This document shows, piece by piece, positions 1 to 11,299 of a DNA stretch of 57,307 nt. The stretch's first letter is position 1. Each line of letters starts with the position of its first letter. Position numbers and translations under genes: made by a program. The notes beneath the pieces are model-generated. The model made no database searches. It was not told where the DNA came from and saw only the letters and a list, made by a program, of their open reading frames with translations. The stretch comes from Chromera velia (lineage: Eukaryota; Sar; Chromeraceae). The stretch covers positions 25,001-82,307 of the forward strand of contig JAHBMJ010004380.1 in NCBI GenBank assembly GCA_018398765.1. The letters are read 5' to 3'.

Positions 1-151
1 AGTGCTTTGTCACGGCGAAACCCACTGTCTGCGTAGGTGACCCACACTTGCTTGTCTGCGCAGCAAACATATCAGCCAAGTGTACAGAGAACTCGCATCT
101 GGCATTCATTTTGCTGATCAAACTCTCTCTGTTTCTTTTTTTTATTTTCAG
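1..151 (+). other. 5' edge, probable intron of the polymerase gene
   Basis: No exon can be placed with confidence here. The stretch ends in a pyrimidine-rich tract and a CAG acceptor at 149-151, directly before the first recognisable polymerase codons. The catalytic palm and fingers of the polymerase must lie upstream of the window. Confidence 0.5.
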
Positions 152-3100
152 GTGACCGCCCATTTCCTTGTCAGGTCTGCCCTTGGCCTCGACGTTCGGG
201 AAAGGGGGGGGGACAGGAAGTCGTGCAGTTGTGAGAGGACTTTCGCTGCGACAGGAGACGGCGCTTTCCTTCTCCGGATGATTGGAAGAATGGCCAGACG
301 TCTGTCGCGTCAGTTGAATGAGGAACGAGTCCTGTGCAGACATGTGGCGTTGAAGGTGAAAACTGCGGGGTTTGTGATTCGCAATATTTCAGAACCCTTG
401 AGCAGACTTTCGGACGATGCCACGGAGATTGCAAACGCGGGGGCACGCACGTTGATCAGATTCCTCCAGGAAGATCATCGGAATTTGAAGGGGGAGGAGA
501 AGGAGAGAATGACTATGGTCAGTTGTCTCTCTCCTTTCTCTTTTCTGTGAGTCTCCCTCAATCTTTGCCCCCTTTCTTCCCTCTGTCCTTCGCTGGCTGT
601 GTATTGCTTCCTCTCTTTGATGGAGCTCCAGTTCGTGAGGCTTCTTCTGGGGGGCAGAAGTTTCTCGGATTGTTTTGCAAATGTGTGTGTGGGCGTGTGT
701 CTGAGTGCTTTGTGTCGGTCGAACATTTGTGTGCGTGCATGGGAGGCCTTGTGAAGTCTTAGTACAGAGCTCCTCACGGATCTGTCCGACAGACTTCAGC
801 AGAAGAGGGAGAGTGGTAATGACTCCGCTGCCAAAGAAACTCTGATTTCGAAAACTGATGTTCTCTTCCTTCCTTTATCTGCAGAGGCCTCGAAAAGCCT
901 CCCGGACAGAAGAAGAGGTGCGGCGCGAGGAGGCCGCGAGGGAGAGAGCCCGGGGTGAGGGCCCCGGCGCTTCATTTCGGATACTCAGGGGGCCCGCTGC
1001 TCCTGCTGCTGCGTCGGAGGGGGCCCCTCTCCGTCCCCGAGCAGAGCAGCAGGCCGAGAGCAGGAGTCCTGGAGATGGGAGGGCAAGAGATGCAAGGACC
1101 AGTAGAGGGGGGGCAGGGGTGAAAAAAGAAGAGGGTTGGTCTGCAAAGAAAGAGAGGAAGCGTCTCTCTTTAGCAGAAGATGGAGGGAAAGAGAAGGAGA
1201 GAGAGCGAGCAGGCCAGAAGAGGCAGGTCGAAGGAGAAGAAGACGAAGAGGAGGAAGAGGAAGAGGATGATGATGAGGAAGAGGAGGAGACGGAGACCCT
1301 CCTTGAACATCTGCACGCTCAGTTTGGGTCTTCTCTTCCGGCCTCGACAGTCAAAGTTAGTCAGTTAGTCAAGCTTTTGATTCATTCCCAATTTCTTTAT
1401 TCTTTTCTGCATTATTTCTTGCTTGCCTCAACAAAAAGAAACCAAAACACACACTCCCGTGTACTTCATTTGGACCAACCTCTTCCCTTCTCACTGAGGT
1501 TTTTCTTTTAGTTCTCGGCATGAATCTTCCTTCTCTTTTTCGCGATGTCTTCTATATAGAAAGTCTCTCCCTCTTTTTGATTTGCGTGCAGGTACGCCTT
1601 CTCGGCCTCCGGTGCTCTCAGTTGACCTCCGTCCCCTCAGGGGGCACTGGAGGGAGAGACAAAAACAAATTCTTCTTCGGCAACCTCCAAAGAGGAGGGG
1701 GGGGTGGAGAGGGAGGTTCTGCCCAATTTGGCAGCAGCGCCTTCTCATCTTCTGCACACACAGCGGCAGCAGCAGCAGCAGGCGAAGTCTCTAGACACGC
1801 GTCTCTCTCTCACCGACACACAACACACCATCATCAGCAGGCCGATCTGCGGGTTCTCCTGGCGTCTGCTGGCAGCGGCAGCAACTGCAAAGGGGGGGAG
1901 GAGGTTCCTGGTGAGGGCATCGACCAAGGGGGAGGGGTGGGTCAGGAAAGACCGAGGCAGAGATTCCGACTGGAGCCCCCCCCTCCCCCTCAGACCCTTG
2001 TGGGCCAGAAACAGAAGAACAAAAAGAAACGCCTGGCTGCTCAAGCGCAGCAGCAAACAGAGGCGAAAGGAGCGGTCTCCAACTTCCTTTCACGGTATCT
2101 GAAACGTCCTCGAAGAGAGGAAGGGGGCGGACAGAGGCAAGGGAATGGGGGAGGGGAGGGGGAAGATTCGAAGAATCCTGTGCTTGTATATGTGGAGTCA
2201 GACTCGAGTTCACATCCGTCCGACACTCCTGAATCTGATTGTGATAATGACATGGTGAGAGAAGAGGAAGATATAGCAAAGGAAGAAGAAGAGAGAGGCA
2301 TGGACGAAAAGGAAGGAAGGGAGAAAGATGATGCCCAAGTGAAAGAGAGAGAGACAGAGTCAGTTCTGCCTCCTGCCCAATGTGGGGAAGAACAGAAAGA
2401 GAGGAGCATTTTATCGAGACATGCTGAGGCGGGGAGGGAGGCTGTCTTTCTCGACGGCAGCTCTCTTTGTGAGCATGCAAAACCCTCTTTTGACCCGCTG
2501 CACGATCATGACGTTGGTCACGTGCCACCAGTGACCGCATTCGAAGAGAGGAAGCCTGAGGACTGCCATGCAGATGTCAAGGTGCAGCCAGAAAGACAGG
2601 GAAGGGAAGAGCACAACCAGAGAGCACCCTTGCAAAGCTCGGGAAACCACCCGGCTTCTTCCTCCTCATCATCTGCACTTATCTGTGCTCATCCTTCTGC
2701 TTTTGCTGCTTCAGTTGCTCGACCTTTGTTCGGACTCTCTGCTTCCGCCGGGGAGCGGGACAAGGAGAAACCTGCTCGCATCATTTTGCCCCCCCCTCAG
2801 CCCCCGAGAGGCGCAGCAGCCACGGAAGGCGTTCGACAGAGGGACAGACATCGTGCCCCCTCTCAGTCGCAAACCTCTTCAAAGCCCTCCGTGGGCCTTC
2901 ATGGAAAGGCGCCACCCACAGCCCCCCGCGGTCCTCTAGAGCGATGGATCAGCAGTTTCGCCAAATGCCCTCAGAAGAATCAGGGGTGTGCAGAGGAAGG
3001 AACTGTGCTGCAAGACGGTGTGAGCAGGGAGGGACGCCCGCCTGCCTCTGCAAACCAAGGAATGGGTGATAGAGGGAGGATAGAGGCAAAGCGGGGGGAC

Positions 3101-3352
3101 CATCAATTCGGTCCACACGAAGGAGGTGGACAGAGAACCCCAGAGGAACAACAGCAGCAACCAGCGGGTTTTCATGTACCGTACGGTGAAGGAGTGACAC
3201 TGAAAGGAACGGGACAAAATCGAGAAGGGCAGAGTGCCGGAGACAGAGAACATACTCGGGAGCAACCCGGGCCGTCTGCGAGTGAGCGAAGAAAGGAATC
3301 TGCTTCTTTTACAGATCAAGTCTCGGACGATATCTTAATTATACTGGATTGA
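152..3352 (+). CDS. POLK: DNA polymerase kappa-like translesion polymerase, C-terminal part (3 exons)
   Basis: Seen: exons 152-517, 885-1355 and 1592-3352 join in phase 0 with GT-AG introns and give the last 865 residues before a TGA stop. Exon 1 has the family signature RKSCSCERTFAATGD followed by a little-finger segment (ARRLSRQLNEER, VALKVKTAGF). Exon 3 opens with VRLLGLRCSQL, the equivalent of the conserved end of the little finger (R-L-hG-hR-hS). Known: Y-family kappa polymerases bypass bulky lesions in the nucleus. Odd: about 150 residues of Arg/Glu-rich sequence ending in a long acidic run (exon 2) interrupt the little finger. The roughly 570-residue tail is Gln/Ser/Pro-rich with no recognisable UBZ finger. 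The tail has hydrophobic-acidic clusters (VLVYVESDSSS; the final SDDILIILD) that look like SUMO-interaction motifs; that is inference. The catalytic domain lies outside the window. Kappa is preferred over eta or iota because of the RKS-ERTF motif. Confidence 0.8.
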
Positions 3353-3937
3353 CGTACATACTACATACATCCGAGTCAATACGTAAATCGATGTACAATA
3401 ATTGTAATTATGTACTAAACACTGGGTACTAAATCATTTGTTTCTTTAATTGGCTTTCATCGATGATCGATCTAATAAATTAGTAATAATTTATAGGTAA
3501 ATCAAAGCCAACCTTATATATATCACATAACTTGATTATCACTGGCAGGCTGGGCAATCGACGTACTGTGAAAAACTAGGTGCTAAAAGTAAAATTAATA
3601 GTGGGATATAATTGATCTTCCTAGTGATCTTCAAATAGATATCTTTAATAGCCTAATAATAGGCGTAGATTATTTCTTGTACGGTAGATTTTACCCTTTA
3701 ATACTGTATTTGTATGAAGCCGTTTTCAACTCTGCTTAAATTTAACTTTAGTTGATTGATTGGTTCTAGTAACCATTCTGTGTTAGATCATCAACTTTTG
3801 AACTTGCTAGCTGCTATAAGCTAAGTTAAGGTGTCACTACCTAGGTCACCACTCATTAACACTCAACACTGCTAAAACTTAGCCTACAAAGGTCTGAGCT
3901 TTAATATTTACAATATATAAATTAATGATGATGATGC
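3353..3937. other. AT-rich spacer
   Basis: Very AT-rich sequence after the polymerase stop. No open frame or known motif was seen. The last part (3896-3926) is a 31-bp sequence that recurs with one mismatch at 8705-8735. Confidence 0.6.
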
Positions 3938-4341
3938 ACAGAGACAAGAGCAGATCGAGAGGCTCTGAATCTAGGCGACGCACAGTGGTAAAAAAAAAAA
4001 AAAAAGAATAGACATGTCAAGATTTTTTTTTCTTTTTTTTTTTTTAGTCTGATGGTCAAAAGTCCAAGCAAACTTACCAAAGGTAGGTTTTGTAGTTAGA
4101 TGTGTTTTTGTTATATGTTTGGCACTTCAAATAAAATAATAATAAAAAAAATAAAAAAGATTAGGCTTCTCAAGATTTTTTTTTCTTTTTTTTTATCACT
4201 GTGCATCGCCTAGCTCTGAATGCAATTGTAACCGAAATTGAAGCCAAATTAGACAGAGCCCAAGAAAGAGAGAGAAAGTGGTTGCTATCGATAGACTCCA
4301 CCCCTCTAAAACATGCCACGCAAAGCGAATTGTTGGCATGA
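3938..4341 (+). pseudogene. Coding-like stretch interrupted by a MITE
   Basis: If the 243-bp insertion and one copy of its 8-bp target duplication are ignored, one frame reads through 3938-3970 and 4222-4341. It gives about 50 residues with a helical charged segment (ALNAIVTEIEAKLDRAQERE) before TGA. The product is not recognised. A possible further exon with a pyrimidine tract and CAG acceptor lies near 4560-4644 (ends ISDLESIF, stop TAG). The insertion plus duplication is 251 bp, so it also shifts the frame. This could be an exon of a broken host gene or part of an older element. Confidence 0.35.
3971..4213. mobile_element. Non-autonomous hAT-type MITE, 243 bp
   Basis: The ends are inverted repeats: CTAGGCGACGCACAGTGGTA on the left and the reverse complement of CTAGGCGATGCACAGTGATA on the right (two mismatches). 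The element is flanked by a perfect 8-bp direct repeat CTCTGAAT at 3963-3970 and 4214-4221. The interior is mainly poly-A and poly-T tracts with no coding capacity. An 8-bp target duplication and a TAG-containing terminus fit the hAT superfamily. Confidence 0.8.
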
Positions 4342-4765
4342 ATCAACTAGTGAATGAAGGTCACCCTGGCACTCAGACACTCACCCATACCGGCCCTGCG
4401 ACTCTTGCAAAACATCTGTCTGCGCCCTTCATTGTAAAGCCTGCGATTCGATACATGTGATGGTTACTTACCTCTCTTCCCGTCTCACCTTTGAATGTTC
4501 TTTTTCTATCTCCCACGTACATCTCCCGTCCCCCCTCTCCACCGGTCTTCCTGTCTGCCTCTACTGCCTGAGAGTCTCTATTGCAGTTGTCGCACTCCTC
4601 CCACAGAAGGGAAACGACATCAGCGATTTAGAAAGCATCTTCTAGATGCAGGGTGTTTAGAGTTACGAAAGTGAAGCCCCCTCCCGTTGTATGATGCAGG
4701 TCTGGCAAAGGGGCAATAAAGCATTGTCCTAGACTCTTGCACTGCATGATGGCCTATAGACCAAT

Positions 4766-4797
4766 TAATAATAATAATGATGATGATGATGATGATG
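4766..4797. repeat. AAT/GAT trinucleotide microsatellite
   Basis: Short run of AAT followed by GAT triplets in the spacer between the MITE region and the first hAT copy. Confidence 0.8.
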
Positions 4798-4845
4798 TAT
4801 GGGGTTAAAGCCGGTGAGCCGTATAGACTCTGTCCAACCTAGAGC

Positions 4846-5757
4846 TAGTGACCATGTTTGATTTGATTTGATTTGATTTGAGGTAGGGCTTAAGCTCAAA
4901 TCAAATATCTAGTCAGGGAGGACCTAGTGTTTAAAGACCTATTAAATACAATCAAATATTTGATCAATATGACTTTCAACCTCAAATACGAAGGTCCCGA
5001 AAAAACTTTTGCAAGTACCGATCCATCACGCATGCTGATTCAAATGAAAAAACCTAAATCTTGATGGTTTGCTCTCAAAAAAAAAACGTTTTGAGTTGCA
5101 CTGAAATTGACGTCGTTTCACCCCCTTTCCAACACTAACAGCAATAGCAAACGTGTGCGCGGTTCTCCGTCTCACCCCGTTGTCATCTCTCCGCAACCGA
5201 ATAGAAGCCCAAGAGCACCCACTCCTGGAAAGCCGAAAAGCCAGAAAAAAAGCTCTCAGCAGCTCCCACCACCGATCGATTCGATTCACATTAAAGAAAG
5301 TGATCATGAAGAAGAAGACAAGGAAGTGCCATAAAGCTGAGTGATTGTTACCTCAATTTTGGTATGTGCTGTAACTTTATCGTATCAACAAAAAGTCATA
5401 TGCAATTTTAAATCTATCAATTTTACGTTCTTAATCTCTATTAGTACTAGAGTGAGTCTCGGTGACTAGTATATATACACTGTCACACAGGTATATTTTT
5501 TTTACGGAACTGATGAGTTATAATTTTATATATATATTTTTTTAAATTTTTGAAACACATATCAGAAATGTTCTGATAACTATTGTCATGAGAAAAATGA
5601 TCAGAGTGACAGTAAGTCAGTGACTCAGTGAGGAACCCTAAGAGGTTAAGCTCAAATCTTACCTCAAATATCAAATATTTGAGGTTGAAGCTTAAATTAA
5701 ATCAAATCAAATCAAATCAAATCAAATCAAATATAATCAAATCAAACATGGTCACTA
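4846..5757. mobile_element. hAT derivative, copy A (912 bp)
   Basis: The termini are inverted: TAGTGACCATGTTTGATTTG on the left and its near-perfect complement on the right, followed inward by GATTT/AAATC pentamer arrays. A perfect 8-bp target duplication CCTAGAGC lies at 4838-4845 and 5758-5765. The interior keeps an open stretch (5107-5334, +) ending in an acidic tail (SDHEEEDKEVP) that other copies share; it is probably the C-terminus of the lost transposase. Known: TAG ends plus 8-bp duplications mark hAT transposons. Copies B and C near 30-32 kb belong to the same family. Confidence 0.88.
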
Positions 5758-5765
5758 CCTAGAGC

Positions 5766-6820
5766 GTCATACATAGAGTTAAACTTTCGACTTAGGCCCC
5801 ACTGGGGTAAATTGAATCGATGGGAGCCTGACAGGGGTGGGGAGGCAGATGGAAGTGGAGGATGGCTCCACTTCTAAGCAAACAGGCTTTTGCTTCATCT
5901 AGTAGTTCTCTTGTAGGCTGAGTTACAACATGCTCTCTATCCCACCCTTGAGACGATCGAGGACTGCTTGCATTTCACCTGGAAGAGGGTCCCCATAACC
6001 AATCAAAGCGCCAAAACAGCACTGGCACGCCTGAGCGGAGGGGGAAACGAGAAAGAAAGGGAAAAAACAAATACCTCAGGGGGAACAGAAAGGACAGAGA
6101 CGGACTCCTCTGTTTCTGTGTCTTTTTTTTCCCCCAAAGGTCACAGGCCAGTGAGATTCCTTCTGTCACTTCGTGTCAGTTAGAGGTCTGTCAGATCAGC
6201 TCTAAAGAAAATCACTCAAGGCGGAACGGAAGGAGACGGAGAGAGAAAAAGATCAAAACTCCCAATCTCCTATGATTCCCTATCTTTTCTACCGAAGACG
6301 TACAAGCAAAGGTTTCTCTCTCAGTTTAGTTCCTACAGTTCGGTCAGTTCAGTTGGTTTGGTCGGTTTATCCCTGAGGCACGACTTGTTTTCCAGAGGAG
6401 TGAAATTACGAGTAGTAAGCATGATAAAGAAATTCAAAAAGGAGAGAAAAAAGGAGAAGAAGAACGGAGAAGCCGCACGTAGCATGCACCCCGCTCGCAG
6501 ACCCGCTTATGAACCGCACAACTACGAGCGCTCCGTGCGCCTCCCCGTACCTGTGCAGGCTCGAGCCCATCACCTCCCACCGCCTCCCGCACTCACGCGA
6601 GGGGTGCCATCCAAGCCCCGCAGCCTGGGCTTCATGGGGTCGTCCGTCTCGCGTTTCCCCCCCATATGCTTTTCCGCCCTTGTTTATTCCTCAATCAATC
6701 AATCAATCAATCGGATGAAACACACTTGGACTGACATAACGAAATATTCCCCTTAAAAACAAGTATGGTCGTTAAGAATGAACAACGACGGGGAAAGAGT
6801 GAAAGGAAGTGAGGGAAAAG
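5766..6820. other. Intergenic, no supported gene
   Basis: The sequence has mixed composition. Short open frames occur on both strands, but none has a family signature or convincing splice context. A TCAA tandem run lies near 6690-6712. Confidence 0.5.
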
Positions 6821-6853
6821 GAAGAAAGAAAGAAAGAAAGAAAGGCGAAGAAA

Positions 6854-6890
<37 letters not shown>

Positions 6891-6892
6891 GA
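6821..6892 (-). repeat. GAAA microsatellite, probable LINE 3' tail
   Basis: Uninterrupted and slightly degenerate GAAA units. On the minus strand this is a TTTC run directly downstream of the LINE coding remnant, where a 3' simple-repeat tail is expected. Confidence 0.6.
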
Positions 6893-6932
6893 AGAAAAGA
6901 GAAAGAAGAACAGACTGAGGGAACACACACAG

Positions 6933-8700
6933 CTACTTACGAAGGCAATCGGAGATCGCCCGTGCGCCTGCAACAGGGTGCTTTTCGAGGAGAAGTATGA
7001 AGATTTCCCTCACTTTCTTCTCATTTTCGCTCACACCCCGTCTCAACTGCTGCTTCGCCATTTGTTGTGCCCACACAATCAAGTCCAACTTAGAGCGAGC
7101 GTCTCTTACTTTATCTAAAAGCCTATTCATGCGTCCCCTCTCCCTTTCGGTCCCTTTGTATTCAGTCAACTTATGGACAACATCATTCAGATAGCCACAC
7201 CCATGCAAATCGAGGGGGCAGTGCTCGCAGACCCGTCTCTACCTCCCCGTTCGGAACTCCCCCCCCTCCCCAACAGTGCACGGGCAATCGGCCTGACGTT
7301 GGCCTCCGAACAGAGCAGCCTCCTAGGGAGAGGTCGAACCATAGGAACACACCGCCCGCTTGAGCCGGTCCATCCTCCCATGATAAGACGGGCCAAGCGC
7401 TGTCTAGACGGATGTTCGACTTAGAAGACCGAAGGCCTTACTCCATTAGGGAAAACCCCCCCCGTCCTGCCTGCCTTCCCCTGCCCTGCCGGCCCTCTTT
7501 TTGCAAAGAACGGGAGGTAGCTACAAACCAGTCGTCCAACCATTCTTGTGCCTCCCTACCTCTCCCTTCTACGGCGAGCTTTCTTTTTAATGCAGCTTTC
7601 TCTCCCGGGCCCGAAGGCACCCCCTCGACAGAGAAGAGTTCAGGAGGGAAAGGTCCTACCAACAGCTTGACAGACCTCCACCAATCGCCATAAAAGCCGT
7701 CTTTGCAGAGATCTAAAAAGCCAGCGGGCACACAGTGGGATGTTAAGGAGAGGCTACATAAAAAACCCCCCATTCTTTCAGTCAAGATAGCCCATATCGG
7801 GCAAAAGCCGGAGATGAAGAGGGAGGGGACACGAAACGAATTGCAGAGAAGGCCGAAAACCTATCTAACAAAACATAGTTGCAAATCATCCAACGCTTTC
7901 ATGTCTGCCTGACTGAGAGAAAACGCTTCTAGCCCGTAAAGGGCCATAGGAATCCATAAGCCCCGAAAGAGTATAATTTTCGAAGTTGAGGAGAGACGAC
8001 CAAGAAAAACACAAAGCCCAATGACCCCCCCGAGTGCCCTTTCTACCACCCCCAGGCGATGTCTCAGAGAGGAATAGAGAGATCCGCCTTCAAAAAAGGT
8101 GCAGCCTAAATATTTATACTGGCTCGTTCTCTTGACTTCCTTCCCTTCAAAGAAGATTGGCTGACTAATATTCTCCTTGCTACAGGAAAGCCTCATTACT
8201 TTTATCTTTTTCAAATTGACCGTGAGGCCCCACGTCCGACAATATTCCGCCAATTTATTCATTCTCGCTTGAAGCTCATACGAAGAACGACCAAACAGAA
8301 CAAGGTCGTTAGCGTAACCAAGGCTTTCGAGAGGCTCGGGCCTCACAGAGATCGTATCGTCCTGACTGACCCTGACTTTCCCTCTTTTCCTCTTCACCGC
8401 TGCTTCGGTCTTCTTATTCCTCTTCCCAATGCCAACCCCTCTCAATCTGCCTGCCCAAGGGTAGTCATGCGTTCTGCTTTCTATAGACCTTTCGTCAGAC
8501 ACTGTTCCATCCTTCTCTGACTCTTCCCCCCCGAGTTCATCCTCTCGGTGAGCCGAGAGGCGGATGTGGCGGTGCAGATTATTAATAAACAGAAGGAAGA
8601 GCAAGGGAGAGAGAGGGTCACCCTGCTTCACCCCCGCCCCTTCCTGTATCTCCCTATCTGCACCATCGACCCTCGCCCAGACATCAAAGTACATAGCATG
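6933..8700 (-). mobile_element. 5'-truncated non-LTR retrotransposon (LINE) ORF2 remnant
   Basis: Seen: reading leftward from 8694, the frame has the reverse-transcriptase motif GVKQGDPLSPLLFLLFINNL, then YANDLVLFG, then a thumb region (SQYKYLGCTF). It runs to 7438 with one in-frame TAG (7861-7863). A second block in another frame (6933-7229) has a CEHC...H..C zinc-knuckle-like cluster typical of ORF2 C-termini. Known: these motifs are RT blocks B, C and D of LINE ORF2. Odd: the catalytic block C reads Y-A-N-D where F/Y-x-D-D is expected, so the enzyme is probably dead. The homology stops sharply near 8700, where AT-rich DNA begins, as in 5'-truncated insertions. Frameshifts near 7200-7430 and the stop make it a pseudogene. 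The clade cannot be set from this fragment. Confidence 0.85.
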
Positions 8701-8704
8701 GTTT

Positions 8705-8735
8705 GAGCTTTAATATGTACAATATATAAATTAAT
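8705..8735 (+). repeat. 31-bp dispersed repeat at the LINE 5' edge
   Basis: The sequence from GAGCTTTAATAT to AAATTAAT matches 3896-3926 with a single T/G difference. Each copy lies just before a coding-like remnant boundary. Its nature is unknown. Confidence 0.6.
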
Positions 8736-9240
8736 ATACAAACTATAGCACAAAAATATATAACTTACTCACTGAGTCAAAGTTATTGTCAAACTGATAA
8801 TTTTTGAACATAGATGCATACTTTGGCCTACTTTTGAGGTTTTTTTTGCATAATTAAACATTATATCATATATTAAACTTGGAAAGCGATATATTGAAGA
8901 GCCTTGAGTCAAAAATAGGAAGAAATGACTTGTAGCAGCTCTCCTTTACTTGGTTTTAAAATGTCCCCACAAGCCTTAGGGAACCAGTAACGGTCGGTCA
9001 TACGAGGAGCACTCTTGTCCTTTATCCCCCCACTAACTCCCTTCGCAATCCTGTCTCATCCGACGTCATCCCTTGTCTAGTCCCTTATCTGAAAGTCGGA
9101 TCCCACGGCAGAAATACCTCATACAAACTCTCAAGGTCTGAGTCTTCTTCCTTTTGGCCACCTGCATGATGTGCAGCTAGGCACCTTATACAGACTTTCT
9201 ATCTCAGATTCCATTTTGTTTGCCTCCCCACGTGTTCCTT
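8736..9240. other. Spacer between LINE and the next gene
   Basis: AT-rich to 8900, then mixed sequence. No gene is supported. Confidence 0.5.
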
Positions 9241-10097
9241 TCAGTATCCCTCTTTCATTTGACACTCTCTGAGGCAGGTTTTGCGTACTCTGCCGATTAA
9301 TTTATCCGTTGAAAACATCTGCCGTCGACTTCTAAGATTTACGCCTGATGGATCAATTGCTATAACAATTAAATCAGAATCAACAGGCAGCGAACCGCCA
9401 ACAATGGCAAGTGAAGCGCTGCCCTCTTCAACGACCTCCCCATCGTTATCCCCCTTCTCTGCCCCCATCTGACTACTCTCTTCCCCCTCTCTATGTGCAA
9501 CGGCACTTGTAGCTATCACATCTTGAACGACATCTCCATCGCTTTCACCCATCTGCATGACTTCTCTGCTCGCCCTCCTGCGCTTCAGACGTTCTTTCAG
9601 CAGCTTGTTGACTGATATCTGCAGGCAGAAAAGACAAAAACTTAAGCCAACACATGAGGTCGGAGAAGGCTACATAAAGAAGTAGAGAATTAATTTTCGG
9701 GTGAGAAAGACAGGGAGGTAGACCAAAACCCTTCCACAGACAGATAAATAAAAAGACAGAGGGCCAGACAGATGGACAGAAGTACAGACAGAAAGAACAA
9801 GAGAACAAAAGAAAGAATAAAAGAAAGAAAAAAAAGACGAGCGAACGAAAAAATGAAAGAAAGAATGAAAAAAAAGAAAAAAAGAATGAAAGAAAGGAAA
9901 ACAGCGAGAACGAATATGCAAGCAAGTGAACGAACAAACGAGCGAAAGAAGAAAAGAAAGAATGAACGAACGAACGATAGAAAAAAAGAAAGAAAGAAAG
10001 AAAGAAAGAAAGAAAAGAAGGAAGGAAGGAAGAAAGAAAGGAAGAAAGGAAGAAAGGAAGGAAGGAAGGAAAGAAGAAAGAGAGAAAGAAAGAAAAA

Positions 10098-10129
<32 letters not shown>

Positions 10130-10148
10130 GGGGAAGAGACAGACAGAT

Positions 10149-10189
<41 letters not shown>

Positions 10190-10612
10190 CAGAGACATAC
10201 ATACACATACACATGCACACACACACACACACATACACACACACATAGAGAGAGAGAGAGAGAGAGAGACAGGTGAATGAAAGAAAATAAGAAAGAAAGA
10301 AAGACAGAAAAAAAAGAAAAAAAGAAAGAACGAATGCACAAATGAAAGAAAGAAAGAAAGGAAGAAAGAAAAGCATATAGAGATAACTTGAAAAACAGAC
10401 AGAAAAATAGACAGACAGGCAGGCACGTTTCTCATACAAATAAAGAGAGAAGCACTATCAAACACTTCATATCTACCCCTATCATGGAGCTCTGTTCTTT
10501 TCTTCTTCTTGTCTGCCTTCTGTCTTTCGAATTCTAGCTCACTTGCCATTATGGGAAGGTCTCTCGGAACTCTTTCAGCATGTTTTACACTAGGTTTTGC
10601 ACAAAGTTTCAA
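9241..10612 (-). CDS. Hypothetical acidic protein, at least two exons
   Basis: Seen: a minus-strand terminal exon (9241-9611) and an upstream exon (10543 to about 10612) join in phase across a donor GTGAGC and a CAG acceptor. The joined frame has a basic helix (NKLLKERLKRRRASREVM) followed by an acidic stretch rich in Glu/Gly/Asp and then PVDSDLIVIAIDPSGVNLRS. The 0.93-kb intron holds a large microsatellite. The 5' end was not found; a stop lies just upstream of 10612, so another acceptor must exist there. The family is not recognised. The exact start and the number of exons are uncertain. Confidence 0.4.
9770..10440. repeat. Compound GAAA / GA / CA microsatellite
   Basis: Long degenerate GAAA and GAAG tract with an embedded GA run (10150-10185), a CA run (10196-10245) and a second GA run. 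It gives long artefactual Lys- or Ser/Phe-rich frames on both strands. It lies within the intron of the gene at 9241-10612. Confidence 0.9.
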
Positions 10613-10857
10613 ACAGAGGCGTTTATTCTAATTTGGACTCCTCTTATTGATCACCCAATCTGTCTGTTCCGCCAGTGGAATACAGCTTATAAAGTTTTTT
10701 CAATACGAATTTCGGGACTTTGTACGACGTATGATTTCCTACTGTATGGCTCATATTGCATATCTCGTGATGCGTCCTGCTTCCCCTAAATGAAAACCCA
10801 CTCACCTTTCCAGCTTACTCAATTAGAAAGATTGTTGGCTGGAATGTATCCTTCAGT

Positions 10858-11277
10858 GTGACCACCAGCAGTACAGCAGCAGATCTCGCGTCCTCCTCAG
10901 CAGAGAAGCAGAGCGTCAGCGAGCTCCCTTTCTTTCACTTCAGCCCGCTTCAGCCCCTCTTGCATAAAGAGACCCTAGTGCCTGAGGGCACCAATCAGAG
11001 TGAGGTACTGGGGGTCTTCCTTTTGGAAGCCGATGAGGTTCAGTCGTACCTGTATGCATATGACCCCCCACTCCCCGCTGCTTTCCTTTGCTTTCCAGGG
11101 TGCGAGGCTGGAAATGGCGACATTTCTGTTTTTTTGACTGGTCAGTCACTTCTTGAACTCCTTTTCAGAGGACTCTTTTGCTTGCCTCTTTCCTCAGCGA
11201 AGAAGGGCTGCTCTGCCAAACTTTTCCGCGTGAAGCATGCTCCATGCCGTTACTTGGCGGAAATCATGGGGATCTGA
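10858..11277 (+). other. Open stretch of uncertain coding status
   Basis: A plus-strand open stretch of 139 codons includes a plausible block (SEVLGVFLLEADEVQSYLYAY) between two CAG acceptor-like sites. No family was recognised. It may be an exon of a plus-strand gene or chance. Confidence 0.2.
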
Positions 11278-11299
11278 GCACTGTGCAGAAACTGGTGGG

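Noticed and set aside
9670-10612. Long Ser/Phe-rich and Lys/Arg-rich open frames
   Set aside because: They are translations of GAAA, GA and CA microsatellites on both strands and have no family signature.
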